The notes: generated by a model not told the origin, from the letters alone. A stretch of 64,000 nucleotides of DNA from Cyrtodaria siliqua (GCA_037043455.1 JAWPHD010008287.1:53086-117085), one strand, 5' to 3'; positions 21,130 to 32,573 are shown, numbered from the stretch's first letter. Numbers and translations are program-made.

Positions 21130-21495
21130 CAGGGTTCGACACTAACAGTGTCCCAGGATCTCGAGGATCCCAGAATTTCAGGTGGGATCCCTGCTTCTAA
21201 AAGCTGGGGATTCCACTGGGAACCCTGATTTTGCCGTCAGGTTCTTATTAAGAACACACTTTATAGATTATTTAATCGAAAAGCGCAAAAATTGTCCAAA
21301 AAGGTATCAGTTTGCCTTTTGTTCTGCCTCTATTATCGAGGAACCCGAATAATAAAATGAAATACAATATGTCAGACTAAAATGCTCTTTATTTTATATG
21401 GGATCCAGGATCCCTAATGTTGAAGTGGGCACCAAGATGTACAAATTAGGGATTACAGTCGGATCCCATACAAAACATGTTAGTGTCGAACCCTG
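21130..21495. mobile_element. CAGGG-type MITE, 366 bp, 5-bp target duplication
   Basis: The 18-bp perfect inverted termini CAGGGTTCGACACTAACA / TGTTAGTGTCGAACCCTG are flanked by TCTGC (21125-21129 and 21496-21500). The interior has several GGGATCC motifs. No coding sequence. Confidence 0.88.
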
Positions 21496-21500
21496 TCTGC

Positions 21501-22299
21501 TGTGGTGAGCCAATCTGGATACATGTGGGACATGCGAATGTTTAATGTACATACTTGAATGTTGTCATAAGCTTACTTGTGGAAACCAATGATTGCGTCT
21601 GTTTGAATTGTTTGATTGCTGAACTTTGTGTTTGTTTTTTCACCTGCCCCGTTCACATTTCATGTTTATTAGCAGTGTAAATAATCATCCAGATCATTTC
21701 ATTCGATTATTATGCTCATCCTTTTGTTTTTATAAACAAAGGAGACTATGTCTTTCAATTTCATCCGTTTTGAGAGAGAAAAAATAGGGAAATGGACTCC
21801 TATAACTAAGTTAGCGAGATAAAATGGTATAAAATAACATGACATGTAAAAAATATGTAACAAGATTATTTTTTCCTACCTGGTGAACATCAAAAAGCAG
21901 TAATAACATAAAAATTACCTGAGAAATTACATTATTTCCTTCATTTATGTAGAATTTGGAATTTTTAAATAAATAAAAATTGCTGGTGTTTAGTTTATTT
22001 TGTTAATTGTTTTAACCTATATCTTATTAATGTTCATAATTATTAAATTGGTTGTTCTATTCAATTTTCTTACTATTAAAAGCATGTTAACATGCATATA
22101 TATAGGACTACACTAGTTATTTCAATGGCCAGATTTCATTTGTTATATACTGTTGCATGGATCTTTTGGTATATTATTAGGTAATAATGGTCTGGCCACA
22201 ACATTCATCGACCAAACGAAACAGTTAAGTTGTATGTGTCGCAAGTCCTGTTAAAGAGTGAATTCCACGAAAAAATAGAATGTTTATGCACAAAAATTG
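21501..22299. other. AT-rich stretch, no gene seen
   Basis: No open frame, RNA gene or repeat array was recognised. Confidence 0.5.
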
Positions 22300-22442
22300 C
22301 AAAGTCTCTGCAGCTGAGAAGGTTCTAAGCCCATTCAGCATACTTATCTCTGTGTCAAAGCGAGGGTGAGCCAGGAATGTTTATTCCAGATGGCGCCATA
22401 TAACCTTTTTGTGTTGGTGCGTCTTAAACTCAATTTAACTTT
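22300..22442 (+). mobile_element. SINE-like copy (CAATTCAAT-tailed family), diverged
   Basis: GCAGCTGAGAAGGTTCTAAGC, GGTGAGCCAGG.ATGTT, GGCGCCATATAACC and TTGGTGCGTCTTAAAC align in order with the copies at 26935-27148 and 28212-28416. Confidence 0.6.
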
Positions 22443-22842
22443 TTAACAGTTAATTATAATCAAATAATCAACCGAAAGATCCAATCAAACAATCCATGAT
22501 ATTTTTTCCCATTTGAATTGTAAATTTTAAAGTAAAATGATTACATAGGTATAATTCACCTTTCACATGGGTGGGATAACATTGTAATCCATTTATAGAA
22601 TGTAATAAACTAGCTTCTGTATTCTTCATAACTCTGTATTATAGTACTACATATTACCTCATTTAATGATTTTGTTTGTAAACACCATTCCCTTGCTTTC
22701 TTCTCAATTAAAATGAATTTGGTGCTACACAACTTGTTTCTGTGACTGTTGAGCTCAGTTGTAAACATTTGCTTCATCATCTCCAGTACCGGTTACTTTT
22801 CTAAATATCAAGTAATATCGTGCTTTTTTTGGCAATAGTTAA

Positions 22843-23172
22843 AGGGACACATGACGATCTTGAAGTTTTTATCAGGCATTAATATTACCTCTTGATTATA
22901 TATTTATGTATTAATCATTTTGACACTAAATTTGCTTGTATTTATTTAAATACAATTTTGAGTTTTCAACTTTTTCTTTGTTATTCTACCATAGGTTTCA
23001 ATATATTATTGGTGAAATACAATCAACAGATAGTAATATGCAAACATAATTTGCATTATAATATTCTCATAATTAATATTAATGAACGAAAAAATGCAAT
23101 TTATGTAGAAAAACCAACCGAATGCCATGAGTTTTACAAAAAAATAAAGATTGCCATGTGCCTCTCTAAATT
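22843..23172. mobile_element. MITE with AGGGACACATG inverted ends
   Basis: The left end AAAGGGACACATGACGATCT and the right end AGATTGCCATGTGCCTCTCT are imperfect inverted repeats enclosing AT-rich sequence. It is a relative, in opposite orientation, of 45666-45992. The frame 22892-23200 inside it has no recognisable domain. Confidence 0.6.
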
Positions 23173-23200
23173 ATTTAAAATAATCCTCACTTTTCATTGA

Positions 23201-24520
23201 CAGGTCAATAAGTGGCTGGATTTTTTTTTGAATAGCACATCTTCCAATTAGTTAAAACCACTTTGTAATATGTTTTCCAGTTTAATACATGTGCACTGTA
23301 GGAGTTGAATTTGAAATGAAGTCGTCGCCAGAAACAGCATTTTATTTTTGGTGATTTCGTTTTAATAAATTTTGTGTTGGTTGAAATGGGGAATGCTGAG
23401 AAAAGTGTATGTTTTGCAAATGTTTTCCTGAAGGTATTTTAAAGAAAAGGTTTAAATTGTTGAGTGAAGTACTTTTAAAACAAGTAGAATTGAATATATA
23501 TTTTAATTACTATTTTATAAAAATGTAAATGGAAAATCCTGTATTTCATCAGAGTAGATGTTACAAATACATGTAGTTCTTATAAAGGAGGTTCCTTAAC
23601 ATAAATATACATATCTAATAACATTTGTAGTACTTTTGGAGAAAATAACTTTTTGTAATAATTATAAATGCCGGAGGGTTGGTTTAGTGTTTCTAAAATC
23701 GAAACAAACATGGAATTTATTCAGTAAATAATATACTGAAACGCAAAATAATTTCTGCTATATGTTGTATATATTGTATATACTGCACACTTCCACATAA
23801 TATTCAAAAAAAAATCCCAAGATGTTTTGTAAAAAAAAAAAAAAAGTGCAGTTAATTAAAGAAAGGACACAAATGTGATGTTGTAGAAGTTTTAATCACA
23901 CTTCACCTTGTAACAAGAAATTTATCAATGTTTAAGTTCTCTTTGGAAAACTGAGCCTGTTCAGTACTGTAGTTTGTAAAATTTTGCATCCTAAGTTTGC
24001 TCACATGCTTGAGCCAAACGCATACTCTGTCAATAATGAAACTTTGAAGGCATACTGTTTGCTGCATTATGTTTTGTTTGTTTTTTTTCCGAAAGGAAAG
24101 GTCTTACGTAGCCATGAACCATTCGATTAACAGCAGCATAGTGTACATACAATATATAGCGGAAATTCCCGAGTTCCGTTTCTTTTGCGTTTCAGTATAT
24201 ATTGATGAACTAATTTTCAGGGTTTACAATTATCTGAGAAAGGGTATGAAAAAAGGCATTAACGTTAATTTTCCTGCAAGTATACCAAATGTGTAAAACA
24301 TAGACAATAATAAATGAATTTTGTTTTTTTTGCATTTTCAATATTTACAGATAAGTATGCATTACGGGAATCTTTCGAGAAGTAAACGGCTTGTCATGCA
24401 TTGATGTTTTTTCATGTATTTTTTATGTTCAATAAAATTCTGAATTACAGTATTGTGTGGAATGTTGCCTTTTGATCCAGTTTTAATTTTAATCATAAAT
24501 TGATACTGGTAAGAAGTTTA
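23201..24520. other. AT-rich stretch, no gene seen
   Basis: Homopolymer runs are frequent. The frame 24069-24296 has no recognisable domain. No repeats were recognised. Confidence 0.5.
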
Positions 24521-24529
24521 CCATGTGTA

Positions 24530-24832
24530 ACCTGTGTACCATGGCAGACACTTAATGATCACTTTGTCCGTCGTCTGTCGGTGTCCACCACACTTTAACC
24601 TGCAGTCTAACCTTGGCCATAACTTGAAAAGTATTAAACTTCTGTTCATGAAACTTCACATCTTTGTCTTACCTCAAGGAATGTCATTAACTAGGACTTT
24701 CATTTTGGCAGAGTTGTCCCCCTTTTTCATAAAACTTCAACCTACAGCCTAACCAAGCTCATAACACCATAACTTGAAAGGTATTTTGACTATGTTCATA
24801 AATTCACACATCTTTATCTAACCCAAAGAAAT
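24530..24832. repeat. Dispersed/tandem repeat, CATAACTTGAAA-type unit
   Basis: Two diverged units contain (T)AACCT(G/A)CAG.CTAACC, CATAACTTGAAA(A/G)GTATT and ATGTTCATAAA/TTCATGAAACTTCACA. The same family resumes at about 28425-28660, so intervening arrays may be insertions or adjacent units. Confidence 0.6.
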
Positions 24833-25027
24833 GTTACACGTGCAATAACTCCGAGCCCCGTGTGGTTCCAGGGCAAAGAATAGGGCCACTGCAGATCCCG
24901 TTAGAGGGGTAGACACCCCCCAAAAAAATGTTACACATGTCCAATAACTCCCGAGCCCCATGTGGTTCAGGGGGAAAGAATAGGGCCACTGCAGATCCCG
25001 TTAGAGGGATAGAACCCCACCCCTTCA
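24833..25027. repeat. Tandem duplication, 2 x about 98 bp
   Basis: TGTTACAC(G/A)TG.CAATAACTC, GAGCCCC(G/A)TGTGGTTC and GCCACTGCAGATCCCGTTAG occur twice. The minus-strand frame across them is a translation of the repeat. Confidence 0.85.
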
Positions 25028-25029
25028 TG

Positions 25030-27590
25030 TTATCATTTTAAGCTCTGCAGAGCTTATGGGATGGTGTGTTTTCTGTTGTCCGTTAACTTTTTTCAAACGA
25101 CTTCTCCTCAGAAACCGCTCGGCTAATTTTGACCAAACTTCACATGGATAATCCTTAGATAAATGCTTTTTAGATTTGTTAAAATTAGGTCAGCGCTACA
25201 TCCAAGATGGCTGCCATTACCATATATGGTTGAAACCTTAAAAAATCTTTCTAGAACCGCTGACAGATTTCAACAGTTTTTCTTTTAAAATGATAGCCTA
25301 GACTATCAAGTTTGTTCAAATAAAGTCCCCGGGGTCAAAAATGGCCATGCCCCAGGGTCCAAAGTTTGTATATTGAGGTTTTGCATGTTTTTCATATAGA
25401 CATAGGAAAAAACTTCAAAAAATCTTCTCTGAAACCACAAGTCACAGAGCTCTCATGTATTACATGTAGCATCAGCTTATGGTCCTCTACTAAGTTTGTT
25501 CAAATGGTGACCCTGGGGTCAAATTTGTCCCCTGCCCCGGGGTTTACAGTTTTACATAGACTTATATAGGATTTTTTTTTTAAAAATCTTCTCGGAAACT
25601 GCAACAGCCAGAGGTTTGATATTTTGCATTTACTATAAGCTTATGTTCCTTTACCAAGTTTGTTCAAATGGTGACCCTGGGGTCACATTTGGCCCCGCCC
25701 CAAGGGTCACATGTTTAACATAGACATGTATAGGGAGAAACTTAAAAAATCATCTTCTCTGAAACTGCAAGAGCCAGAGGTTTAATATTTTGCATTTGCT
25801 ATAAGCTTGTTGTCCTCTACCAAGTTTGTTCAAATGGTGACCCAGGGGTCACATTTAGCCCCTCCCCGGGGGTCACAGTTTTACATAGGCAGTTTTACAT
25901 ATAGGGAAAAGCTGAAAAAATTCTTCTCTGGAACCACATGGCACAGAGCTCTCATGTATTACATGTAGCATCAGCTTAAGGTCCTCTACTCAGTTTGTTC
26001 AAATGGTGACCCTGGGGTCAAATTTGTCCCCGCCCCGAGGGTCGCAGTTTTAGGTAGACTTATATAGGATTTTTTTTTTAAAAACCTCGGAAACTACACG
26101 AGCCAGAGGTTTGATATTTTACATTTATTATAAGCTTATGGTCCTTAACCAAGTTTGTTCAAATGGTGACCCTGGGATCACATCTGGCCCCGCCCCGGGG
26201 GTCACAGATTTACATAAATGCTTGTATAGGGAAAAACTGAAAAAAATCTTCTCTGGAACTGCAAGAGCCAGAGGTTTAATATTTTGAAATGGTGACCCAT
26301 TGGTCACATTTGGCCCCACCCTGGGGGTCACAGTTTTACTTAGGCTTGTATAGGCAAAAACTGAAAAAAAATCTTCTGGAACCACATGGCACAGAGCTCT
26401 CATGTATAATATGTAGCATCAGCTTGTGATCCTCTACCAAGTTTGTTCAAATGGTGACCCTGGTGTCAAATTTGGACGCGCCTAGGGGGTAACAGTTTTA
26501 CATAGACATATATATAGGGGGGTGGGGGGGAAATCTTCCCTGAAACTGCAAGAGCCAGAGGTTTAATATTTTGTATTTACTATAAGATTATGGTCCTCTA
26601 CCAAGTTTGTTCAAATGGTGACCCTGGGGGTCAAATTTGACCCCGCCCCCGTGGCTCACAGTTTTACATAGACTTATATAGGAAACACATTAAAGTCTTC
26701 TCTGGAACTACTAGAGCCATAGGTTTAATATTTTGCATTTACTATATATACTCTCATGGTCCTTTACCAAGTTTGTTCAAATGGTCACCGTGGGGTCACA
26801 TCTGGCCTCACCCCAGGGGTCATGTTACACATAGACTTGTATAGGGAAAAACTTAAAAAATCTTCTCTGAAAGCTCTCATATATTATATGTAGCCCTCGG
26901 GTCACATTTGGCCCTGCCCAAGGTGTTACACTAGTGGCAGAAAAACAAGAACGTGGCTCCAGCGTAAATGGAGTTTCTGCGATAGAATTTGCAGCAATTC
27001 TGCAGTTCAGGGTGAGAAGGTTCTAGGCCCATTTTCCATATTTTATATCGATGTACATGGAAGATGAGCCTGGCATGTTCATGCCTTTTAGGCGCCATAT
27101 AACCTTTTCATGTGTTGGTGCGCCTTAAAACCCCAATTCAATTCAATTCTAGCACCTTCATTTTGTATTTGAAAATTACCAAACTTTGTCAGTGTCTTTA
27201 TATCAATGTTGTTATACACAACAGAGCCCACATTTCTTGAACAATCTTAACCAAACTAGCACAGATTGTATATGACCATAAGATTTCGAAGAAGTTTGCT
27301 TAAAAAATCTTCTCTGAAACCACAAAGCTCTCATATATTACATGTAGCCCTCGGGTCACATTTGGCCCTGCCAAAGGTGTTACGCTCTAGCACCTTCATT
27401 TTGTATTTGATATTTACCAAACGTTGTCAGTGTCTTTATATCAATGTATCTATACACAACAGAGCCCACATTTCTTGAACAATCTTAACCAAACTTGCAC
27501 AGATTGTATATGACCATAAGATTTCGAAGGCGTTTGCTAATGTGCCAGTACTCGGGTGATCGATTTAGGGCCATCTTGGCCCTCTTGTTG
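25030..27590 (+). repeat. Tandem array, about 165 bp unit, ending in hairpin + CTCTTGTT
   Basis: The 5' part starts at a palindrome AGCTCTGCAGAGCT (25041-25054). About nine diverged units follow, each with (C/T)AAGTTTGTTCAAATGG, TGACCCTGGGGTCA, GCCCC, AGTTTTACATAGAC and TCTTCTCTG, spaced about 160-170 bases (25491, 25655, 25821, 25989, 26150 and on). The array closes with GGGCCATCTTGGCCC (27568-27582) then TCTTGTT. The same architecture in reverse lies at 43128-44700. Possible Helentron-type non-autonomous element. Confidence 0.75.
26935..27148 (+). mobile_element. SINE-like insertion (CAATTCAAT-tailed family)
   Basis: The 214-bp insert starts TGGCAGAAAAACAAGAACG and ends CCCCAATTCAATTCAATT. 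It is flanked by CTAG (26931-26934 and 27149-27152). The neighbouring duplicate of the host sequence at 27381-27395 lacks it (GTGTTACGCTCTAGCACC), giving an empty site within the window. Family members share GTGGCTCCAGCGTAAATGGA, GAGAAGGTTCTAGGCCC and GGCGCCATATAACC. A tRNA-like head is not evident. Confidence 0.75.
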
Positions 27591-28137
27591 GTGGAGTTAT
27601 GGCCCTTTAAAGGTTTTTGATACACAAACATTTTCCGGGCTAGTTCTCCTGAAGCCCTGGCTGGATTTTAACGAAACTTGACAAGGATGATCAGTATCAA
27701 GCCTAGTTGTGCATATTATCGTCATATTCGGGTTAAATGATTTTTGTCAGAGTTATGGCCCTTTAAAGGTTTTAATAGAGAAACGTTGTCCAGATTAGTC
27801 TGTTCTGAACTCCTTGCTGGATTTCAACGAATCTTGATGGGGATGATCAGTACCAAGCCTAGTTGCACCTATCGTTGCCGTGTTCTGGTTCAATGAATTT
27901 TGGCAGAGTTATGACCCCTTAAAAGTTTTAACACACTGACTTTGTACAGACTAGTTCTCCTGAACTTCTGGCTGGATTTCAACGAAACTTGTCAGGGACA
28001 ATCAGTACCAAGCCTAGTTGCGTATATCATCACCATGTTCTGGTTGAACGATATTTGAAAGAGTTATGGCCCCTTGTGCATAAACTTTATCTTTAGCTAG
28101 TAGAGCGTCCACAGGCCCTCTTGGGTCTCTTGTTTGT
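27591..28137 (+). repeat. Tandem array, about 170 bp unit x 3, hairpin + CTCTTGTTT end
   Basis: Units contain AGTTATGGCCCTTTAAAGG, (T/A)AGT(C/T)TGTTCTGAAC or TAGTTCTCCTGAA, GGCTGGATTT(C/T)AACGAA and TGATCAGTA(C/T)CAAGCCTAG. The end is GGCCCTCTTGGGTCTCTTG (28114-28132). Confidence 0.75.
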
Positions 28138-28211
28138 TCATGCTCATTAAAAGGTCTTCATTATGACCCCTGCATTGTTTCAGGTGCCATCTCGCTCATA
28201 TCACTAGAGCA

Positions 28212-28416
28212 GTGGCAGAATAACAATAAACGTGGCTCCAGCGTAAATGGAGTGTCGACAATAGAATTTGCAGCTCTGCAGGTGAGAAGATTCTAGGCCC
28301 ATTTTCCATATTTTATCTCGATATACATGGAGGATGAGCCTGGCTTGTTCATTTCTGTTAGGCGCCATAATAACCTTCCATATGTTGGTGCGCCTTAAAA
28401 CCCAATTCAATTCAAT
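28212..28416 (+). mobile_element. SINE-like copy (CAATTCAAT-tailed family)
   Basis: A near full-length copy running from GTGGCAGAATAAC through GTGGCTCCAGCGTAAATGGA and TCTCGATATACATGGAGGAT to CCCAATTCAATTCAAT. Confidence 0.7.
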
Positions 28417-28424
28417 AACTCCGA

Positions 28425-28668
28425 TCTTCAGTTTGGTAGAGTTATGGCTCTTTTCATAAATCTTTAACCTGCAACACAACCTAGCTCATGTCAAAGTATG
28501 GATGCAGAGTTATACTTCTTTTCATAAAATTTCGCAATTAAAAAAAATATCGCCAGCAGAATTCATGTAGGATTGCATCCCCAGTTTTCAAACTTTATAG
28601 TTGGATTGTTCTCGGCAATAAGCACACGGCAGGCGACACAAGTGTTCCATGGAACACCCTTCTTGTAT
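28425..28668 (+). repeat. 3' part of CATAACTTGAAA-type repeat, hairpin + CTTCTTGT end
   Basis: It resembles 24680-24800 and terminates at the perfect 16-base hairpin GTGTTCCATGGAACAC (28642-28657) followed by CCTTCTTGT. Confidence 0.6.
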
Positions 28669-28821
28669 AGTAGTACTGACCCATCCCACGCCATTATATA
28701 TTAATATTTAATTGTAAGCTATCCACGCCACATCTTTATATAGTATCCGGAGATAGGATTCGAGCCTCAAATGGGTATGTGTCAGTTGGCAGACACTTAA
28801 TTCCGTAACTATTTCCATGTA

Positions 28822-29095
28822 GGGCTGGTGGATAGCACGGTGGACTTGAAACCTGAGTAACCGGGTTCACGCCACACTGGCGCCACTGAGTTTATTGGTT
28901 TGTTCTTGGGCAAAACACTTTCCCTCAGCCTTGTCTGTTGGATGGGGTCATAAACTGAGCGTTTCCGTGTAGTGAAGTTTCTCCCAGCATGTTAAGCAGC
29001 CTTAGGAATGTAAGATTAGAGCAGCTCTCCTGTGTCCTTCCCGTTTCTAAATAACCTATACTGTGTTAATGAGCCATTGAACAAAATGCAATTCA
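28822..29095 (+). mobile_element. tRNA-derived SINE with CORE-like motif
   Basis: The head GGCTGGTGGATAGCACGGTGG resembles a tRNA A box region, and GTAACCGGGTTCACGCC matches an RNA polymerase III B box. TTCTTGGGCAAAACACTTTC (28904-28923) resembles the CORE-SINE core known from MIR (CTTGGGCAAGTCACTT). The copy ends near AATGCAATTCAATTTG. A second diverged copy lies at 48657-48830. Confidence 0.65.
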
Positions 29096-29490
29096 ATTTG
29101 TTCATCGGATGGGGACGTAAATTCAGCCATCTTCTGTTTTAGCTTCTCTGGGTCCACCCAAGAATAGGACCCCTGCTTATCCGGACAGACGGTCAAAATG
29201 CCCCTCAAATTGTGATCATTTTGTCATTTAGGTCTTCATCATCTCTGCAACTTTATGGGATATCAAGATGTCTGTCTGTTCACGTTTGCCTCGTTAAAAA
29301 CTAGAAGGTCGTGAATTTTCATCCAAATCTTAACAAAACTTAAACAACAGATCGTTAATATCATTGAAAATTCGGACACTTTGAACACAACAGCTGCATC
29401 GGACCAGTAACACCGGAGTAATGGCCATTTAGTTAAATATGCTATAATGCTATATTTTGCCTCCTTAAGAGACCGATATGGCCTTCAGCT

Positions 29491-29930
29491 TTAGCTCTAC
29501 TGATCAAAGATCAGCAGAGCTTATGCCATGGTTCGTCGTCCGTATGTCTGTCCGTCCATCCGTAAACTTTTTGTGGCGACTACTCGTCTACAACTATTAA
29601 TTGGATTTTCATGAAACTTTACAGGAATGTTGCCCATGAGGTCTAGTTGATGCTAGTAAACATCCAGATTAATGTGGAATCCATGATGGCCACCGAAGCT
29701 AAAATAGATTTTTTTTAAAGAAGTTTGTAGAAATACTTTAAGCGATATTGATATGGGACCTTTACTAAAATGACCAGGATGACATAATGTTGGACCTTGA
29801 TGAAAATAGTTTTGATTCGACGTCAAACATGGCCACCGGCGGTCGGCTTTGTTTTCTTGAGTTTATAGGCAAATTTGGCGTCTACTATTGATTTTCATGA
29901 AATTTTATGGGGATTTTGCGCTTAATGTCC
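29491..29930 (+). repeat. Family C repeat, 5' part (AGCTCTACTGATC hairpin)
   Basis: It begins TTTAGCTCTACTGATC, AAA, GATCAGCAGAGCTTATG, a subterminal hairpin. TCTGTCCGTCCATCCG and CGACTACTCGTC follow, then TGAAACTTTACAGGAATG and AACATGGCCACC. It is the same family as 49901-50460; a further piece lies at about 31990-32150. Confidence 0.65.
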
Positions 29931-29979
29931 ATAATGAAAATATGACAAAACCCTTTGCCATGCACTGAGAAATAATGGC

Positions 29980-31050
29980 AGTCGAACAAATCACTTGCTG
30001 CAAGTTGTACACATGTAGAGCCAAACCTCTGAAATAGTAAATTACTGCAACTTCAGCTCCCCAAGTTGTATCCCTGTAGAGGGGCCCCTTTACACAGGAG
30101 GTCAAATCCCCTTTTATATATGCTATACTTCGAGCCCTAAATGACCGTAGCAAATTAGAATTAAATGCATTCACATTTGGACAAGATAGGCATTTTTTCT
30201 TTTATTTGATTACCCCCTAAGTAGCCCAAGGGGATGAATTGAATTGAATTGGGTTTTAAGGCGCACCAACACATGAAAGATTATATGGCGCCTAACAGGC
30301 ATGAACATGCCAGGCTCATCCTCCATGTACATCGAGATAAAATATGGAAATGGGCCTAGAACCTTCTCACCCAGGGGATGAAGCCAAAAACGAAAACGTA
30401 TTGTGCATCTGCACAACCTTAACTAAACACACGCATGAACTTGAAATCTCTCAGAGTATAGAGGGAGTTAGCGTCACTAGACGGAAACTTCGTAATAGTA
30501 AATAACTGCAAGTCCCCCAAGTAGTACCCAAGTCGAGGGGCACTTTGTACAGGTAAATCCCGTTTTTATTACTCCACAAATGACCATACCAATTAAAATG
30601 TTTTGTGCGTGTTATTTTGCTGGATTACGCCACTAGCCAAAATACCAAATCTTACTGCGCATCTACACATCTAAGAAACACCACATCTCAAAGGGATATC
30701 ACACACACACACAGGGGCCCCAGTTGGCAGAGCTAAAATCCGAGACCTTATTGCACATTTACACATCCTAACTAAGAAATACACCACATGAACTTGAGAT
30801 CTAAAGGGGTATAGACGGAATAAGCGGCATAAGGCCGAAACTCTGTAATAGTAAATTACTGCAAATTACAAGCTCCCCAAAGTGTACTCCCTGCACGGGG
30901 ACAAAACTCGTTTTGTTAATGTTGTGCCTATTGTCCCTAAATGACCAAAAGAAATTAAGACTCAAATCCATTCACACGTATTTTATTTTTACCTAATTAC
31001 CCCGAAGTGGCCCCAGTGGGCGAAGGCAAAATCCGAGACCTTGCTGCACC
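29980..31050. repeat. Diverged tandem array, about 350-400 bp unit x 3
   Basis: Each unit shares AATAGTAAAT(T/A)ACTGCAA, a C/G-rich AGCTCCCCAA(A)GT piece, CCCTAAATGACC or equivalent, and a CCAAGGGGATGAAG / CAGTGGGCGAAGGC closing segment. The first unit is interrupted by a SINE (30239-30372). Confidence 0.65.
30239..30372 (-). mobile_element. SINE-like insertion with 10-bp target duplication
   Basis: The 134-bp insert, in minus orientation, runs from its tail TTGAATTGAATTGGG through GGCGCACCAACAC to CCTTCTCACCC. It is flanked by AGGGGATGAA (30229-30238 and 30373-30382). It is 5'-truncated against the copies at 26935 and 28212. A 10-bp duplication with a simple-repeat tail supports retroposition. 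Confidence 0.85.
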
Positions 31051-31087
31051 CCCTTGGGTCATAAAATTAACAAAAAAGAAAAGTTAG

Positions 31088-31128
31088 TCCCCAATGGGAT
31101 TTGAACCCACGACCGCAGGTTCCCAATA
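31088..31128 (-). pseudogene. tRNA-like 3' half fragment
   Basis: The minus strand reads GGGAACCTGCGGTCGTGGG then TTCAAATCCCATTGGGGAC. GGGTTCAAATCCC is a standard T arm / B box. The 5' half (D arm, A box) is not present next to it, so this is a tRNA fragment or a SINE remnant, not a functional tRNA. Confidence 0.5.
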
Positions 31129-31134
31129 TAGCAT

Positions 31135-32000
31135 ATTGCATATTTAAGAAAATCAAGGGCCATAACTCTGGTGTTACTAGTCCGATCCGGCTGGTTTTCT
31201 GCAAAATTTGGTAAAGATCAAATAATAAATGAAGATGCTAAAGTGTTCACAAGGCAGAAAATGGCATTTACAGCAAAGCAAGGACCATAACTCCGGTCAC
31301 AGACCTAATAACAAATAGATTGGACACAACGAAAATTATCTAAATTTCACGTGGCACAGTGCGAAAATTTCACAAATTATTTCCCAACTTTAAAAACACA
31401 TATCATGGAGAGTTTTATAGATACAAGTTTCATTCATGCCAAATCCCATCACAAATTTAATTTTCTTTCCAATGGTAGTATTTTTCTTTCTCTAAAAAGG
31501 AGTTTGACGGAAACTTTGACTATGACAAAACTTTGATTTTTTTAAAAAAAAAAAGCGAAAAATTATGACATTTCTAACTTTAACATATTTTTATACAATT
31601 TCTTATTTCCAAAATAAACATAAATTATTATAATCCCATTTTGCTATTCACAATGAATCTTTTGAATTGTATTCTCATCAAAATCAGTGAATAATTGAGA
31701 GAGGAGATATAAGGAAAAGTTAAGGTGCCACGTGCTATTTTGGGTACTTCATTGGTTAAGATAGGAAGTTTCGTATCTGTTTATTAATATGTCTGTGCTC
31801 CGGTGTTACAGACCCGATCTGGCTGTGTTTCGAACTTGTCCGAGCTTTTATTGATAGTAACAATCTGTGCTAGTTTGGTAAAGATCAGATAATAAATGAA
31901 GGTGCCAGAGTGTTCACAAGGCAGAAAATGCCACTTTTCAGAAAAAAAACAAAGGCCACAACTCTGGTGTTAATGATCCGATCTGGCTGGTTTTTGAACA
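31135..32000 (+). repeat. Diverged repeats, CCATAACTCTGGTGTTAC-type unit
   Basis: AGGGCCATAACTCTGGTGTT, GATC(C/T)GGCTGG.TTT, GGTAAAGATCA(A/G)ATAATA and GTGTTCACAAGGCAGAAAAT recur at about 31150-31290 and 31800-31990. Related text occurs at 47500-47950. Confidence 0.65.
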
Positions 32001-32209
32001 TTTCTTTTGATTTGGCGTAAAACATGGCCACCAGCAGTCACATTTGATTACAGAGAGTTTTACAGGAAAACATTGCGACAACTTCTCCTTTGAAACTACT
32101 TGAAGGATTTTCATGAAACTTTACAGAAATGTTACTTTGTTACTAAATGAGAAATATTGAAATTATTTACTTATTTACTCTGAGAACTGTAAGGGCTGTT
32201 TGGACTTGA

Positions 32210-32357
32210 AACATTTCCACAAGAAAACGTGTATCGTTTCATGGTTAACATTTCCACAAGAAAACGTGTATTGTTTCATGGTTAACATTTCCACAAGAAA
32301 AGGTGTATCGTTTCATGGTTAACATTTCCACAAGAAAACGTGTATTGTTTCATGATT
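32210..32357. repeat. Minisatellite, 4 x 37 bp
   Basis: AACATTTCCACAAGAAAACG, then TGTAT(C/T)GTTTCATGGTT, starts at 32210, 32247, 32284 and 32321. The copies are almost identical, with alternating C/T variants suggesting a 74-bp duplication of a two-unit block. Confidence 0.93.
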
Positions 32358-32404
32358 AACAAACACTACCCATGCAAATAATAATAATATAAGTATAGAA
32401 CAGA

Positions 32405-32573
32405 GCATGAGTTTTGCACGTGTACTGGGAGCGAGTGCATTATCGTCCGTACACGTGCAAGACTCCTGCTCTATTGTATTTGTACCACAATAACTAACAT
32501 ATGCTGTGTATATCCTCGGGTATTACACGATGCATAGTGTATATTTAGGATATTGTGGTACAATAACATATAA
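32405..32573. repeat. Two adjacent imperfect hairpins
   Basis: GCATGAGTTTTGCACGTGTAC pairs with GTACACGTGCAAGACTCCTGC (about 32405-32473). GTACCACAATA...ATGCTGTGTATAT pairs with ATGCATAGTGTATAT...TATTGTGGTAC (about 32483-32573). Confidence 0.7.

Noticed and set aside
31088..31128. Functional tRNA gene
   Set aside because: A good T arm/B box is present but no D arm, A box or complete acceptor stem next to it.
32210..32357. Regular 37-bp direct repeats, CRISPR-like at first glance
   Set aside because: The repeats abut with no unique spacers, only four copies exist, and the context is an animal genome; this is a minisatellite.
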